Shown piece after piece: positions 17,497 to 27,698 of a stretch of 64,000 bases of DNA. Made by a program: the position numbers and the translations under genes. The notes under the pieces were generated by a model, which saw only the letters and a program-made list of their open reading frames with translations, was not told the DNA's origin and made no database searches. Source of the DNA: an uncultured Myxococcales bacterium (GTDB lineage Bacteria > Myxococcota_A > Bradymonadia > UBA7976 > VGTA01); assembly GCA_937146725.1 (NCBI GenBank), contig CAKZRU010000147.1, positions 29,850-93,849 of the forward strand, given 5' to 3'. How positions within the stretch are numbered: the stretch's first letter is position 1; the number at the start of each line of letters is the position of its first letter.

Positions 17497-18822
17497 TTAC
17501 TCAGCAACAACTCTTGGCTTACCGTAACGGATAGTAATTGAACCACCGTTATTCAGTGCATTGGTACAGGCTTGGTTTCCATTGGCATCATAAAGCTTAA
17601 TCGCATTTAGGTTGCGGTCATATTCAAAGTCAACATTACGCTCAAGAGCTGATTCATTAAGGAATACGTTAATGGTTGCCTCTTCATCAACACTTGGTTG
17701 TGGCTCAAGTGGGCCAAAGCTACATAGAATGTCATCAACGATTGCTCGGAAGGCCTCTTGAGTATCTTGGGCACTAATTTCAAAAGAGAAATTAGCGCGT
17801 TCAGCGGGCGCTGTAGCGGCATTACCACTAAGACTGTCCAACATGTTCATGTTTGCATTATCTACACCCAAGGTATAAACGGTGTGACAAATATCATTAC
17901 CACTTCTAGTGAGACAAATATTTGGATCAATACCACGGATCACATTGTTCACATAATTTTGAGCAGCTGAACCATCAGAGGGCACACCATCAGACACAAG
18001 AACAACATAACTGTGCTGATTGCCACTTTGATTCAAGGCGTTGACGGCATTTTGTAAAGGCCCGTTAAAACCTGTACCGCCTCCTGGGCTATTGCCATTT
18101 ACTGTAGACATAACGCTTTGGTTGTGGCCCGCTCCACTGCCTAAACCAATTGTAGTTCGAACAGAGCTATCAAAAAGGATGACGCCATAATCAACCTCAT
18201 AGTCTGCATTTACAAACTCTTGCATAGCACCTTTTAGCCGATTTGCGCGATTATTACTGCTCATCGAGCCTGAGTAATCAAGAATGAACATAATCTGAGG
18301 ACGTGGACGCTCAACTTCACCGTTAATTTCGCGGACTTCGACAACCACGCTGCGCTTAGTATCTTCGCCTTCTTCTTGAGCCGCGTTAGGGTTTTGAAGC
18401 GCATTATAGCTTGAGCTTACTCGATAACGTCGGAAGGTTCCGGGAGGGCCGCTTGGATCGCCTTCCTCGCGAACAATCACTTCACCACCATCAAGTTCTT
18501 CACACTCATAAGTGCGTTCATCACGCTCGACTTGATCGAGTTGATTAAATAAAGCTTGAGAGAGCTCATCGGTATCACCAACAAACTCACCATTTACACA
18601 GGCAGAGGTAATACCTTGGCTAATGATTTGCTGGCCAACAATATAGCCATGAGAGTCCAAAAGCTGCTTTTCCATGTGTACACGATTGGCACCCTTACCA
18701 AAATCGATGGCAAACATTGAAATGCCTGCTAGGGTAGCAGCCAACAAAATGATGACGTAAGCGGTAAAGCCAAGTTCATTTTTACGGTTTGAGTTTGAGA
18801 ATGACTGAACTTGATTTCTCAT
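17497..18822 (-). CDS. tadG: TadG-like pilus protein with von Willebrand factor A domain
   Basis: This 441-residue protein has a short N-terminus, one membrane helix (about residues 18-42, GFTAYVIILLAATLAGISMF) of the TadE/F/G type, and a large exported part. From about residue 175 there is a vWA domain with the metal-site motif D182-Y-S184-G-S186, a downstream Thr in GGGTGFNGP, and VLVSDGVPSDG. The MIDAS is therefore complete and likely binds Mg2+. Four Cys residues (near 75, 107, 288 and 297) may form disulfides. It is the last gene of the Tad locus on the minus strand and probably acts in pilus assembly or adhesion, as vWA TadG proteins do. Confidence 0.8.
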   Translation of the reverse strand: MRNQVQSFSNSNRKNELGFTAYVIILLAATLAGISMFAIDFGKGANRVHMEKQLLDSHGYIVGQQIISQGITSACVNGEFVGDTDELSQALFNQLDQVERDERTYECEELDGGEVIVREEGDPSGPPGTFRRYRVSSSYNALQNPNAAQEEGEDTKRSVVVEVREINGEVERPRPQIMFILDYSGSMSSNNRANRLKGAMQEFVNADYEVDYGVILFDSSVRTTIGLGSGAGHNQSVMSTVNGNSPGGGTGFNGPLQNAVNALNQSGNQHSYVVLVSDGVPSDGSAAQNYVNNVIRGIDPNICLTRSGNDICHTVYTLGVDNANMNMLDSLSGNAATAPAERANFSFEISAQDTQEAFRAIVDDILCSFGPLEPQPSVDEEATINVFLNESALERNVDFEYDRNLNAIKLYDANGNQACTNALNNGGSITIRYGKPRVVAE

Positions 18823-18918
18823 GTAAACCTCCTAAGCGTTAAGTGATTGCAAAGCAATGAGAATGAGTAAGTAAAAGTAAGGCATTAAAATTGTAGGGAA
18901 ATAAAGGTAAAATTAAAT

Positions 18919-19221
18919 CTACTCAAGAATAGATCCGGCACTGTTTGCCCCAGTCCCAAAGCTAAAGCGCTGACTACGACCTGAAGTAGGCTTAGCACCA
19001 GAACGTCTAGCTCTTGACTCTGAGATACGCTTGGCATCTTCAGAGGTTACAGGAGCCAATTGAACCGGTGCCGTACTTCCCTGCTGAAAAAATATTTTCT
19101 TGGATGCTTGTCCATGACTTGCGTGCAGGCTTACTCGTTGAGCACACCCCAAAAAGCAAAGACTTGTGACGGCAACCACTAAAAGAACATTTAAAAAGCG
19201 CATAAACAGAACCTTCTTCAT
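18919..19221 (-). CDS. Small predicted lipoprotein within the Tad locus
   Basis: This 100-residue protein starts with a signal peptide ending LCFLGC, giving an N-terminal lipidated Cys at about residue 26. The remaining 75 residues are low-complexity and basic (SRARRSGAKPTSGRSQRFS), with no recognised domain. It lies between the tadD-like and tadG-like genes on the same strand. Small lipoproteins in Tad loci often help the secretin reach the outer membrane; that role here is inferred only from position. Confidence 0.65.
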   Translation of the reverse strand: MKKVLFMRFLNVLLVVAVTSLCFLGCAQRVSLHASHGQASKKIFFQQGSTAPVQLAPVTSEDAKRISESRARRSGAKPTSGRSQRFSFGTGANSAGSILE

Positions 19222-19388
19222 ATCTTTTTACCAACATAAATCGGCTAAAAACCAATGGCCAAAGATACAGTATTAGATTGATTATATTTAGTTTAGCGAA
19301 CTCGCAAGTTTATGTCATGTAGAAATCAGTAATTTTTATTTTTTTTCATGAGTTTATAATGACGAATAAGTTCTTAAAAACAAACACT

Positions 19389-20210
19389 TTATTCTTTAGG
19401 CATTTCTTGGTCGGCGTCTGAGCTTTTGTTGACATCTAAGCGAACTAAGGCTTTAAGCCGTTTAAGAGCAACTTGAGCTTTACTAAAATGAGGATTCTTT
19501 TGAAGCGCTTTTTGATAAAGGTTTTGAGCTTTTTGAAGCTGGCCTTGCTTTTCATAGATTAAGGCTAAATTTAAAAAAACTGCTTCTTTAGGTAAAACTT
19601 GAGATAGATAGTGCTCAGCCTCTTTATGTTTATTCTGAGCTCCATACACAAAGGCTAAGTTCACAAAGCTACGCTTTTCATGTGGTGCTAAGCGAATGGA
19701 TTGTTCATAGGCTTTAATCGCTGAAGAAAAATCCTGATTTAGGCTCAAAGCAAAGCCATAATTATTCCAATATTTTGCATTAGTGTTTTCAATCTCGATC
19801 GCTTGTTTATGTGCCTTAATCGCTTGGGGTAACTTCCCTTGAACACCATATAATATACCTAAACCATCAAAGCTTGGTGCATGCTTTGGATCTTTAGTTA
19901 GGGCTTCTAAAAAGTATTTTTCAGACTCGGAATATACCCCTTTTTCCCTTAAAATTACGCCTAACCAATAAGCGGGTCCGGGACGATCTTTATGCTGCTG
20001 ATACAGCTTTTGCGCAACAGGACTAGCAGCATCAAAGGCTTTGGCTTGTACAAAAAGGGCAACCATATCTTCTTGTAAGGCTTGCTGCTTTTGAGTTTGA
20101 GGAATGGTCTCTTGCGGCTCTATTGGACCACATGCACCAAGTCCCAACATCATCGCAGTGAATCCCAAACAACCTTGGTAGAGCAAAGCCCTTAAGCATA
20201 GTGAAAGCAA
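19389..20210 (-). CDS. tadD: TadD-like TPR lipoprotein
   Basis: I chose a TTG start at 20210 (273 residues). It begins just after the tadC stop, has AGGA 8 bp upstream, and yields a lipoprotein signal ending LGLGAC. A longer ORF reaches 20288 but would overlap tadC by 76 bp and add Cys-rich residues before the signal. The mature part contains about five to six TPRs (for example SEKYFLEALTKDPKHAPSFD, AIKAHKQAIEIENTNAKYW, AIKAYEQSIRLAPHEKRSF). TadD lipoproteins are needed for Tad pilus assembly. It is coupled closely to tadC. Confidence 0.8.
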   Translation of the reverse strand: MLSLCLRALLYQGCLGFTAMMLGLGACGPIEPQETIPQTQKQQALQEDMVALFVQAKAFDAASPVAQKLYQQHKDRPGPAYWLGVILREKGVYSESEKYFLEALTKDPKHAPSFDGLGILYGVQGKLPQAIKAHKQAIEIENTNAKYWNNYGFALSLNQDFSSAIKAYEQSIRLAPHEKRSFVNLAFVYGAQNKHKEAEHYLSQVLPKEAVFLNLALIYEKQGQLQKAQNLYQKALQKNPHFSKAQVALKRLKALVRLDVNKSSDADQEMPKE

Positions 20211-20212
20211 AC

Positions 20213-21151
20213 CTAGCGTCCTAAAGCATTGGAAATCGTTACAATCGCCGGAGCAAGCATGGCAATCATAGAAGAAGGCAGTAAGCATACTGTAAGGGGC
20301 AAAGTGAGCCTGGCTGCAACCTTACCCGCATCTTCTTCAAGTTTAAACTCACGCCTTCGACGAGCAGTGGCCGCATATTCTCGCAAAGCTCGCCCCAATG
20401 ATGAACCTAAGGTGACCGACTGAATAATCACATTGCTTAAGTTTTTTAGGTCATCGGCACGCACACGATTAGCAAACTTTTTAAATGCTGCGCTTACGCT
20501 TAAACCCGCATTAAGCTCTCGAAGAATCACTTGAAATTCTTCTGACAACTCAGGATCACTGGTAATCATCTCTCGTGAGACACGTTCTAAGGCCCCCTCA
20601 AGGTTTAGGCCGGCTTCCATACAGGTGACTAGTAAATCTAAGGTCGGTGGTAAGGAACGCTGAATCGCCTCTTGTCTTGCATTGACCTTACTCGATAACC
20701 AAAAAAGCGGTAGGTAATAGGCACCGGCAAAGGTCATAACTAGCCACATCAAAAGCTTGTTTGACATGGGGTTCAAGGTCATCATCAAGACAATCAGCAA
20801 TAATGAGAAAAGTAAGATTCCCGAACGAACCGCATTAAAAAGCTCAAAATCTTCGTTTCGGCGCATCCCCGCATAGTTGAGTCGCATTTTCAAATCATTT
20901 AACTCAACTTGATCGCTCGGCTGAAGCATCTGTGCAAAGGGCTTAAGACGCTGAACAAGAGCTAGATTTGAGTGACTCTCTTGCGCATTTAAAGGGACGC
21001 TACTGAGGTCATAAGGATTGTAATCTTCAAGCTGTTCTTCGTTGACCACTCTTTGATCTTGGCGACGTTTTATAATGGTTTTAATGCCCAAATGAACAGT
21101 AAAAATCATACCTAAAACACTGACTGTTAAAGCAATTAAGGTCGTATCCAT
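20213..21151 (-). CDS. tadC: Tad pilus inner-membrane platform protein TadC
   Basis: This 312-residue protein has the T2SS-F domain (about residues 135-300) flanked by membrane helices. Diagnostic phrases are LPPTLDLLVTCMEAGLNLEGALERVS and LREYAATARRRREFKLEEDAGK. It forms the inner-membrane assembly platform together with TadB, encoded 9 bp upstream. The N-terminus has one membrane helix (about 7-26) followed by a charged cytoplasmic part. Confidence 0.93.
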   Translation of the reverse strand: MDTTLIALTVSVLGMIFTVHLGIKTIIKRRQDQRVVNEEQLEDYNPYDLSSVPLNAQESHSNLALVQRLKPFAQMLQPSDQVELNDLKMRLNYAGMRRNEDFELFNAVRSGILLFSLLLIVLMMTLNPMSNKLLMWLVMTFAGAYYLPLFWLSSKVNARQEAIQRSLPPTLDLLVTCMEAGLNLEGALERVSREMITSDPELSEEFQVILRELNAGLSVSAAFKKFANRVRADDLKNLSNVIIQSVTLGSSLGRALREYAATARRRREFKLEEDAGKVAARLTLPLTVCLLPSSMIAMLAPAIVTISNALGR

Positions 21152-21160
21152 GTTATCTCC

Positions 21161-22093
21161 CTAATGTTTATTTGGGTTGACTAGACGGTTGATCCAGACA
21201 AAACCTAATACATACAAAATGGTTGCAATCAGCATCATCATACGACCTAAGCCAGAGTTACCCACCTGAGTCATATATCCTGGATTAATCAGCATAGAAA
21301 GGATTAAGAAAATAGGTGGTAAAGCACCCAAAGTACGTGCATTTGATCGACTTTCTGCCGTCATGGACTTGAGTTTATGCTCATAGCGCGCTTGCATTCT
21401 CATCGTGTCAATAATCGACTCTAAAACTTCAATCAAATTACCACCGGTTTGACGCAGTACTAAAACCGAAACTACAAAGCTTCTAATCGTTCGAGCCCTT
21501 GGCAAACGGTTGGCCATCGATTTCATCGCTTCATCCATTGAAATCCCCAAGCGAACTTCTTCGGAAATCTGGGCAAACTCCTCAGAAATTGGAGCGGGTA
21601 ATTCTCGGGCGTTTAGGGCAATGGTTTGCTCAAGCGACTGTCCGGCACGCAGCGAAATGATCATCATTTCCAATGCTTCGGGAAGTTGCTGCTCGATTTG
21701 AATAATCCGTTTTTCTCTCTTTCCTACCAACCCAGCATAAGGCAAATAACCACCCGCCAACGCAAAGACCACTGCTAATGTCACACTTTTGGCTAGAATC
21801 AGACCCACTAAAAAGAGAACACTCGCATAAATCAGCATTTTCTGAATAAACATATTCACATCTGCTGATTCACCGGCTGCTCTTAATAGCTCAGCCATGC
21901 GCATGGCCCAATCTCCCTCATGTTCTTCACGAAAAAGGCCATCGGATTCTTGATCATCATCAGCACGTCCCAAGCGTTGATCTAGCAAAGAGGCTCGCTT
22001 GTCGCGTCTTGATTTTAAGGTCCAATAAATCGCTTGTAATATAAAGAAAACGCTTAAAGAAGCGAGCATCACCAAAAGTGATATATAATCCAT
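21161..22093 (-). CDS. tadB: Tad pilus inner-membrane platform protein TadB
   Basis: This 310-residue protein has a T2SS-F domain with EQQLPEALEMMIISLRAGQS and LRQTGGNLIEVLESIIDTMR, and four predicted membrane helices (N-terminal, a pair near 85-125, and two at the C-terminus). TadB and TadC pair as the platform that the TadA ATPase works on. It is followed after 9 bp by tadC and preceded by tadA with a 92-bp gap. Confidence 0.93.
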   Translation of the reverse strand: MDYISLLVMLASLSVFFILQAIYWTLKSRRDKRASLLDQRLGRADDDQESDGLFREEHEGDWAMRMAELLRAAGESADVNMFIQKMLIYASVLFLVGLILAKSVTLAVVFALAGGYLPYAGLVGKREKRIIQIEQQLPEALEMMIISLRAGQSLEQTIALNARELPAPISEEFAQISEEVRLGISMDEAMKSMANRLPRARTIRSFVVSVLVLRQTGGNLIEVLESIIDTMRMQARYEHKLKSMTAESRSNARTLGALPPIFLILSMLINPGYMTQVGNSGLGRMMMLIATILYVLGFVWINRLVNPNKH

Positions 22094-22185
22094 AGTTTTG
22101 TCTCCAAGCTTCCTAAATCGTGACTCAAATGATCGTCTTTATTTTGCTTTATATTTGAAATAATAAACGGTGATAGAAATATTGA

Positions 22186-23469
22186 CTAGGCTCGTGGTAA
22201 GGCTCCCGATTGGTAAAAACGCTCAAGCATTTTACTTTCATTCATATAGGCGTGCTCACCTAGTATTTTACCATCCGCATCCATTCCCTTTCGCTGATAG
22301 GCAAAGACTTCATTGATCTCAATGTCTGAGCCATCAACATCCAAAACTTCGGTGATACTAATAATTTTACGTTGACCATCCGGTAAGCGATTGGCTTGTA
22401 CAATCACATGTAAGGAACGAGATATAATTTGCTTTAAAGACTCGGAGTCTAGCTTAACACCAGCCATGGTAATCATTGTTGTCAAGCGCTGCAAGGCATC
22501 ATCAGGCGTATTGGCGTGTAAGGTACCCATTGAGCCCTCGTGACCAGTATTCATTGCCTGCAACATATCCAAGGCCTCACCACCACGAACCTCACCCACA
22601 ACAATTCGATCGGGGCGCATACGGAGTGCATTTTTCATCAAGTCACCGATATGAATGGCACCACGGCCTTCAATATTGGGCGGACGACTTTCCAAACGAA
22701 CCACATGCGGTTGTTGTAAGCGTAATTCTGCCGAATCCTCTAAGGTAATAATACGCTCTGTCAAAGGGATGAAATTACTCAAAGCATTGAGTAGAGTCGT
22801 TTTACCGGCCCCCGTACCTCCGCTGATCAATATATTGCATTTGGACACCACCGCTAAACGCAAATAGTTCATCATTTCAGGGCTTAAAGCATTAAAGCGA
22901 ACTAAATCCTCATGACTTAAGGCTTTAGAACCAAAGCGGCGAATCGATAAAGCCGCACCATCTAAGGCCAAGGGAGGAATGATTGCATTCACACGAGAAC
23001 CATCGACCAAACGAGCATCCACCATAGGTGAAGCCTCATCGATACGACGACCAACACGCCCTACAATGCGGCTGATAATATTCACTAAGTGTTCGTTATC
23101 TCTAAAGCGAGCATCAACTTGCTCAAGGCGACCATGTCGCTCTACGAAAATGGTATCGGGACCATTCACCAAAATATCACTGACTGCCGGATCTCCCATA
23201 ATCACTTCCAAGGGCCCCAAACCGGTAATTTCATGGATTAGGCTTGTGACCATCTCCTCTCGTTCTGAGATCGAAAGATTTAAGCCCTCAGCTTGCACAG
23301 CCCGGTCGATGATATCTTTTAAACGGCTAGATAATTGCTCATTACTTAGACTTGCTGCTTGCGATAAATCAAGACGGTCAATCACTTGCTGATGCAGTTG
23401 TTTACGTACTTCATTTAAGTCGCGAGCATTAACTTTTTGTCCTGATAAACGTGCACTTAATGATTGCAT
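22186..23469 (-). CDS. tadA: Tad pilus assembly ATPase TadA/CpaF
   Basis: This 427-residue secretion ATPase of the VirB11/PilT superfamily powers Flp pilus assembly. Walker A is GGTGAGKT at residues 217-224. The Asp box [11 protein letters not shown], the Walker B region [12 protein letters not shown] and the His box [15 protein letters not shown] are intact. The N-terminal domain has the CpaF-type VSDILVNGP. The start codon overlaps the cpaE stop by one base (TAATG). No degenerate residue is seen. Confidence 0.96.
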   Translation of the reverse strand: MQSLSARLSGQKVNARDLNEVRKQLHQQVIDRLDLSQAASLSNEQLSSRLKDIIDRAVQAEGLNLSISEREEMVTSLIHEITGLGPLEVIMGDPAVSDILVNGPDTIFVERHGRLEQVDARFRDNEHLVNIISRIVGRVGRRIDEASPMVDARLVDGSRVNAIIPPLALDGAALSIRRFGSKALSHEDLVRFNALSPEMMNYLRLAVVSKCNILISGGTGAGKTTLLNALSNFIPLTERIITLEDSAELRLQQPHVVRLESRPPNIEGRGAIHIGDLMKNALRMRPDRIVVGEVRGGEALDMLQAMNTGHEGSMGTLHANTPDDALQRLTTMITMAGVKLDSESLKQIISRSLHVIVQANRLPDGQRKIISITEVLDVDGSDIEINEVFAYQRKGMDADGKILGEHAYMNESKMLERFYQSGALPRA

Positions 23470-24725
23470 TACGACCTCCTAAATCTTGAGAAGATACTAA
23501 AGAGCCCACCCTTTGTCTTGGGTGGTTCCATGCCAAGTAAACGACTTGCTAAGCGATCAAAGCCTTGCGTAACCGGATGCTTAATATTGACATCACGCGC
23601 GAGTCGACCTTGTTCAATCAACGAAGAAACAAAGGGGAAATTATTATCAAGAGTTTCGTATACATCGTGATCTAAGCGATCTTCGATTTCATTCACAGTT
23701 AAAGGGTTTTTGGGTAGATAACGATTGATCACAATCTTGACTTTAGTGCGATCATAACCCAAGCGTTTGAACAACGACAACACTTGACGGGCCGAACGTA
23801 AAGCTGGGATATCTTGGGAGATCACCAGTAAAATAACATCTGCAGCATCTAAAGCAGTGACGGCTTGATCGCTAAAGCTTCTCACCCCATCAACAATCAC
23901 TAGACCATGTTGGGCTTTGACTGCATCAAAGAAACGGGGCAGTCGATCGGGCGTCACCATGCCAATTTCCCCAATGCGACCTTCTTGGGCAATCACATGA
24001 ATGCCACTGCGTTCGTCAATCGCCGATTTAATTTGACCATTAGGGGATTCTGCTGCTTCCATGACCAATTCCGCTAGGCTTCTTTCAAGCGCTTTGCCTT
24101 CAAGCATCGAAGAAACTGAGCCTAACTGTAAGTCTAAATCAACCAAGGCCACATGCTGTCCATAGGCTTGGGCCGAACCGGCTAGGTTGACCGCTAAAGT
24201 TGTTGCTCCAACACCTCCTCGAGTATTAAAAACAACGACCAAACCCGTTGGATGATTTTGTGTTGGACTATGTGGAGCTGCAGGAGCTTGCTGGGATTGA
24301 ACTTGAGATTCCATTTTAGGTTCAACATCAAATAAACCACCTTCCTCAAGCGCTTTTAGGTCTTCAGGAGCGATTTGGCTTGTACTTTCAAAAGCATCTT
24401 GATGCCCAAGTTCTTCAAGATCGGTTTCTTGGCCCTCTGTGAGGGATTGAAGAGAAGCTCGTTCTTGAAGCGGTGGAGCTGACCCTAAAGCAGGAGGTGC
24501 TTGCTTGGATAACATTGGTGGAGCTTGCGGTAAGCTATTCTGAACAGGTTTTGCCGGAGTTGCCGAAGAGCCACGAGCGATTCTTTCACGCTCTAAATCA
24601 CTCAAGGAAGTAATCATGGTTGATTCTTCTGAGTAAAATGAAGGTCTTGAGGGCACTGCACCTTCTGGAGCCTTAAAATTACCTAAGTTTAACTGTGGTG
24701 GTTTAAGCTTTTGCTCATTACTCAT
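23469..24725 (-). CDS. cpaE: Tad pilus localisation protein TadZ/CpaE (MinD-like)
   Basis: This 418-residue protein has a disordered Pro/Ser-rich N-terminal 150 residues and a MinD/ParA-like domain from about residue 155. The P-loop reads RGGVGATTLAVN, so the Lys of the usual GKT is Ala and the signature Lys is Arg, as often seen in TadZ/CpaE proteins, which bind nucleotide weakly or not at all. LVDLDLQLGSVSSML and VIVDGVRSFSD follow the ParA fold. It directs the pilus machine to a cell pole. The N-terminal response-regulator-like domain of many CpaE proteins is not recognisable here. Confidence 0.88.
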   Translation of the reverse strand: MSNEQKLKPPQLNLGNFKAPEGAVPSRPSFYSEESTMITSLSDLERERIARGSSATPAKPVQNSLPQAPPMLSKQAPPALGSAPPLQERASLQSLTEGQETDLEELGHQDAFESTSQIAPEDLKALEEGGLFDVEPKMESQVQSQQAPAAPHSPTQNHPTGLVVVFNTRGGVGATTLAVNLAGSAQAYGQHVALVDLDLQLGSVSSMLEGKALERSLAELVMEAAESPNGQIKSAIDERSGIHVIAQEGRIGEIGMVTPDRLPRFFDAVKAQHGLVIVDGVRSFSDQAVTALDAADVILLVISQDIPALRSARQVLSLFKRLGYDRTKVKIVINRYLPKNPLTVNEIEDRLDHDVYETLDNNFPFVSSLIEQGRLARDVNIKHPVTQGFDRLASRLLGMEPPKTKGGLFSIFSRFRRS

Positions 24726-24734
24726 GTTGATTAT

Positions 24735-26192
24735 TTATCTCCAATACCCAAATGCACCAACAAGATCTTGAGAATCATCGCCCTGTTTGAGCAACTCTTG
24801 CTCTACGCTGGCTCGAGGACGACGTTGAGGAAAGTTTCTTGCTTTGGTTGCCGATTTAGGCAGCTTGGTTTCCTCAAATACATTCATCAAAAAGACGCCC
24901 ACATCATTGGGGTCATGACTTTCTTTACCGGGTAATGGAGGCATATCAGCGCCATTTACCGGATTGACTAAACGAGCGGTAATCACAACGACTAACTCTG
25001 TTTCATTACGTTGAAATTGACGACTGTTAAAAAGTATTCCTAAGATGGGAATATCACCTAAGCCTGGCAGGCCACGCTTAACATTCTCAAGTTGATCTTG
25101 TAATAAGCCGGCGATCGCAAAACTTTGCCCATGCTGTAAGCGCACTGTGGTTCCACTTGAACGAGTACGGAAAAGCGGAACATCTGTACCACCAATCTGT
25201 AGACCTTGACTTTTATCCAATACACTCACTGACATGGTGGTATTTAATTCAATTGTTCGATCACCAAGAACGATCGGACTAAAGTCTAATTGGATACCAA
25301 ATTTTTTGTACTCCACACTCGGCTGCCCAAAACCTGATACTTGAGGCACTGGTTGCTCTCCACCAGCCAAGAACTGAGCTTTTTCTCCACTCATTGCTAC
25401 CAAAGTTGGCTTCGCTAAAGTACGAGATAAGGAATGTTCAGTGAGTAGCTTCAAGGTAATGTCCAAAGGAATCGGAAGGCTACCACTTGGATCGGGATTT
25501 AAAAAGATTTCGCCAAACCCTGCTCCGGTGCTTGTCGATAAGCCATTTGTACCTGCAAAGCGAAAGTTAGTCCCCTTACCTGCTTTAAGCATCGCGCCGA
25601 TTTGTCGTAAAGAAGAACGATTTACTTCGGCAAAGGCCACATCGATTTGAACTTGCTGCGGAGATCTTACGGTTAAAAGATTAATTACATTAGGCTTGAC
25701 GCCCAAAGAAACAATCGAAGGACTGAGGAGATAGCCTCTTGCAACAGCCTCCATTTGATTAATCACTTGGATCGTACTTACAGTTCCTTCTAAAACCAAG
25801 GCACCACCCACAGCTTTTGCTCTCACATCCCTCTCTTTAGGAAAGAGCGATACAATTTCGCTTTGAATGGCTAAAGCTGGCAAGCTCACTTTGATCAAAA
25901 AGGTTTCACTACCGGTTTCCGTAGATACGACTAAGTTTGTTTCACCCACTTTTCGTCCAATAAGTAAAATCCCTTCGCCTTCAGGTGATTTGCTCATTTC
26001 AACAATGGACTGATCGGTCAGTTTGGCACTTTTAGGCCTCATGGTAAGGATGGTTGATCCTCCAAGTGATACCTCAATGACTCGACTCGAATCAAAGGCA
26101 TATCCCTTTGCCGTCGTTAAAGTAGGAACGAGTAGACTTAAAACACAAAAAGCTTGAATAAATAAAAGCCTCATTTGACGAGAGTCAAACAT
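24735..26192 (-). CDS. cpaC: Tad pilus outer-membrane secretin RcpA/CpaC
   Basis: This 485-residue protein has a signal peptide (about 1-28), an N-terminal pilus/secretin domain beginning EVSLGGSTILTMRP, a BON-like segment (VRAKAVGGALVLEGTVSTIQ), and the secretin domain at about 230-430. Typical secretin phrases are FLAGGEQPVPQV, FGIQLDFSPIV, and GLPGLGDIPILGILFNSRQF, followed by ETELVVVITARLV. It forms the outer-membrane pore. The C-terminal 60 residues are a charged tail. Confidence 0.94.
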   Translation of the reverse strand: MFDSRQMRLLFIQAFCVLSLLVPTLTTAKGYAFDSSRVIEVSLGGSTILTMRPKSAKLTDQSIVEMSKSPEGEGILLIGRKVGETNLVVSTETGSETFLIKVSLPALAIQSEIVSLFPKERDVRAKAVGGALVLEGTVSTIQVINQMEAVARGYLLSPSIVSLGVKPNVINLLTVRSPQQVQIDVAFAEVNRSSLRQIGAMLKAGKGTNFRFAGTNGLSTSTGAGFGEIFLNPDPSGSLPIPLDITLKLLTEHSLSRTLAKPTLVAMSGEKAQFLAGGEQPVPQVSGFGQPSVEYKKFGIQLDFSPIVLGDRTIELNTTMSVSVLDKSQGLQIGGTDVPLFRTRSSGTTVRLQHGQSFAIAGLLQDQLENVKRGLPGLGDIPILGILFNSRQFQRNETELVVVITARLVNPVNGADMPPLPGKESHDPNDVGVFLMNVFEETKLPKSATKARNFPQRRPRASVEQELLKQGDDSQDLVGAFGYWR

Positions 26193-26249
26193 GTCAAATA
26201 CCTGTCTATTAAATAAGTTGATTAAGATAACTAATATGGATGGGTTAAG

Positions 26250-27170
26250 TTAAAATTCAAGGGTTGCGGTAGAAGAACGCCCGCGTCGATTATTTCGATT
26301 TGCTCTTGGTTGAGCGCTTCGTCTAAATCTGTTTCTTGCTGCTCTTGAACGACGCTTACCTGACTTTTTAGCCTTTGAATCTTGTTCTTCATCTGTTTCT
26401 TCTGTTGCGGTCAATTCTTTGCTGGTAACACCTTGAGTATCAATTGAGCCTAGATCTTGAGTATTGCGTAGCAGAACATCTATTTTACCTTCATTTGAGG
26501 CCAAAGTCAGAGCTTCACCTTGATCGGGATTAACCAAAATGGTTAGCACATCTTTTCGAGTTCGTTTTTTGGATTTCCTGATACTTTCATCAAGTTCAGC
26601 AGCATCAGAAATACCGTTCACTGCCAGAACTTTAACACCTTGTACCACTAAACGAGTCACCGAATCTCTTTGCTCAACACGTCGCATGGTGGTGAGAATA
26701 TCTACAACGGCCCCCGGATACACCACGTTTGAGCGGGTTGTACGACTATCAACTTCTAAGGATAAAGCTCTAAAGTCCTTGGCAACCAAAGAGGCAAAGC
26801 CTGTTCCTCGTTTGGGATCGGACAAGCGTTGTGGCAAGATGACCTCATTCTCATAAACCGCATTGACCACTACTCTAGGTTTTGATGCTGAGCTGGGTGG
26901 AAATAGCTGTGAAATTGAACGATACGCGCCACTTGGGATCGTTCCAATAGGCAAGCGGACTTCCTTGAAGAACTCCTCTTTAATCATTTCAGATGCTTTG
27001 ATGTCTTGAGCGGCAACAACTGTTGTTCTCATTGGAGTCGCGTTAATATTTTTTCCCTTAAGAACTTGAGCAAGAAAAAAAGCAGTTGATCCGGTAAACA
27101 CCAATGCGATCAAAGTAAACCCAATTGCACCTAATCCCGATGATCGAGATCCAGAAGATTTGCGCGCCAT
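26250..27170 (-). CDS. cpaB: Tad pilus assembly protein RcpC/CpaB
   Basis: I placed the start at ATG 27170 (306 residues); GTG 27182 is also in frame but sits directly on the ribosome-binding site. One membrane helix (about 13-36) is followed by a SAF domain (TTVVAAQDIKASEMIKEEFFKEV) and the RcpC C-terminal domain with YPGAVVDILTTMR and VKVLAVNGIS. The last 45 residues are basic and Arg/Asn-rich (RRSRAARNRFRRSAQPRAN), an unusual tail that might bind glycan or nucleic acid. The gene sits between tadE and the secretin gene, as in other Tad loci. Confidence 0.9.
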   Translation of the reverse strand: MARKSSGSRSSGLGAIGFTLIALVFTGSTAFFLAQVLKGKNINATPMRTTVVAAQDIKASEMIKEEFFKEVRLPIGTIPSGAYRSISQLFPPSSASKPRVVVNAVYENEVILPQRLSDPKRGTGFASLVAKDFRALSLEVDSRTTRSNVVYPGAVVDILTTMRRVEQRDSVTRLVVQGVKVLAVNGISDAAELDESIRKSKKRTRKDVLTILVNPDQGEALTLASNEGKIDVLLRNTQDLGSIDTQGVTSKELTATEETDEEQDSKAKKSGKRRSRAARNRFRRSAQPRANRNNRRGRSSTATLEF

Positions 27171-27224
27171 ATTATCCAACACTCCCTAATAAGTTGTATG
27201 TTCTAAGTAAACTTGAGTATTTCC

Positions 27225-27698
27225 TCAAAATGTAGTTTCGGGAAAAAACACGGGCACATCGATATTAAGTAAATCACTCATATCTTCACCCATCATAATC
27301 ATAATTTGTGCGATCGGTGTAAAGCCTTCATAAGTACAATTTAAATTAACCACAGAAATACTTGTCCCCGGAGCCAAAGGAGTTACGCCTGCATTAGCAT
27401 TACAAGTATAGCGATTATTTGAACCTGGTAAACTTTGATTTTCTTGCACAACAGCCAAAACACAAGCCTCTTTGTTGGGTACATCCACGCAAGCTCGCAT
27501 TGCGGAAAATCCAGCGGTTGTAATCTCTTGCTTGACCATGATTAAATCGAGTAAAAACATCATGACCATAAAGACCAAAATCAAAAAGGGGAAAGCATAG
27601 GCCATTTCAACCGCTACCGCTCCTTTTTGCGTGGCTTTCTTTGGTAATGATTGAGATGTATTTGTTAGACTCGACTGCTTGCAATAGGTACGTGTCAT
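27225..27698 (-). CDS. tadE: TadE-like pseudopilin
   Basis: The start at ATG 27698 (157 residues) is set by AAAGGA 9 bp upstream; the longer frame to 27749 lacks such a site. The N-terminal region contains the TadE signature QKGAVAVEMAYAFPFLILVF: a Gly, then Glu five residues after it, leading a membrane helix. It would be cleaved after Gly by the TadV peptidase encoded upstream. The exported part has four Cys, probably in two disulfides. It belongs to the Tad operon. Confidence 0.85.
   Translation of the reverse strand: MTRTYCKQSSLTNTSQSLPKKATQKGAVAVEMAYAFPFLILVFMVMMFLLDLIMVKQEITTAGFSAMRACVDVPNKEACVLAVVQENQSLPGSNNRYTCNANAGVTPLAPGTSISVVNLNCTYEGFTPIAQIMIMMGEDMSDLLNIDVPVFFPETTF

Noticed and set aside
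20211..20288. Longer tadD frame starting at 20288 and overlapping tadC by 76 bp
   Set aside because: It adds Cys-rich residues before the lipoprotein signal; the TTG at 20210 has a ribosome-binding site and gives a normal signal peptide.
23469..24725. CpaE/TadZ as a broken ATPase of special interest
   Set aside because: Loss of the P-loop lysine is common in TadZ/CpaE proteins and does not by itself suggest a defect.
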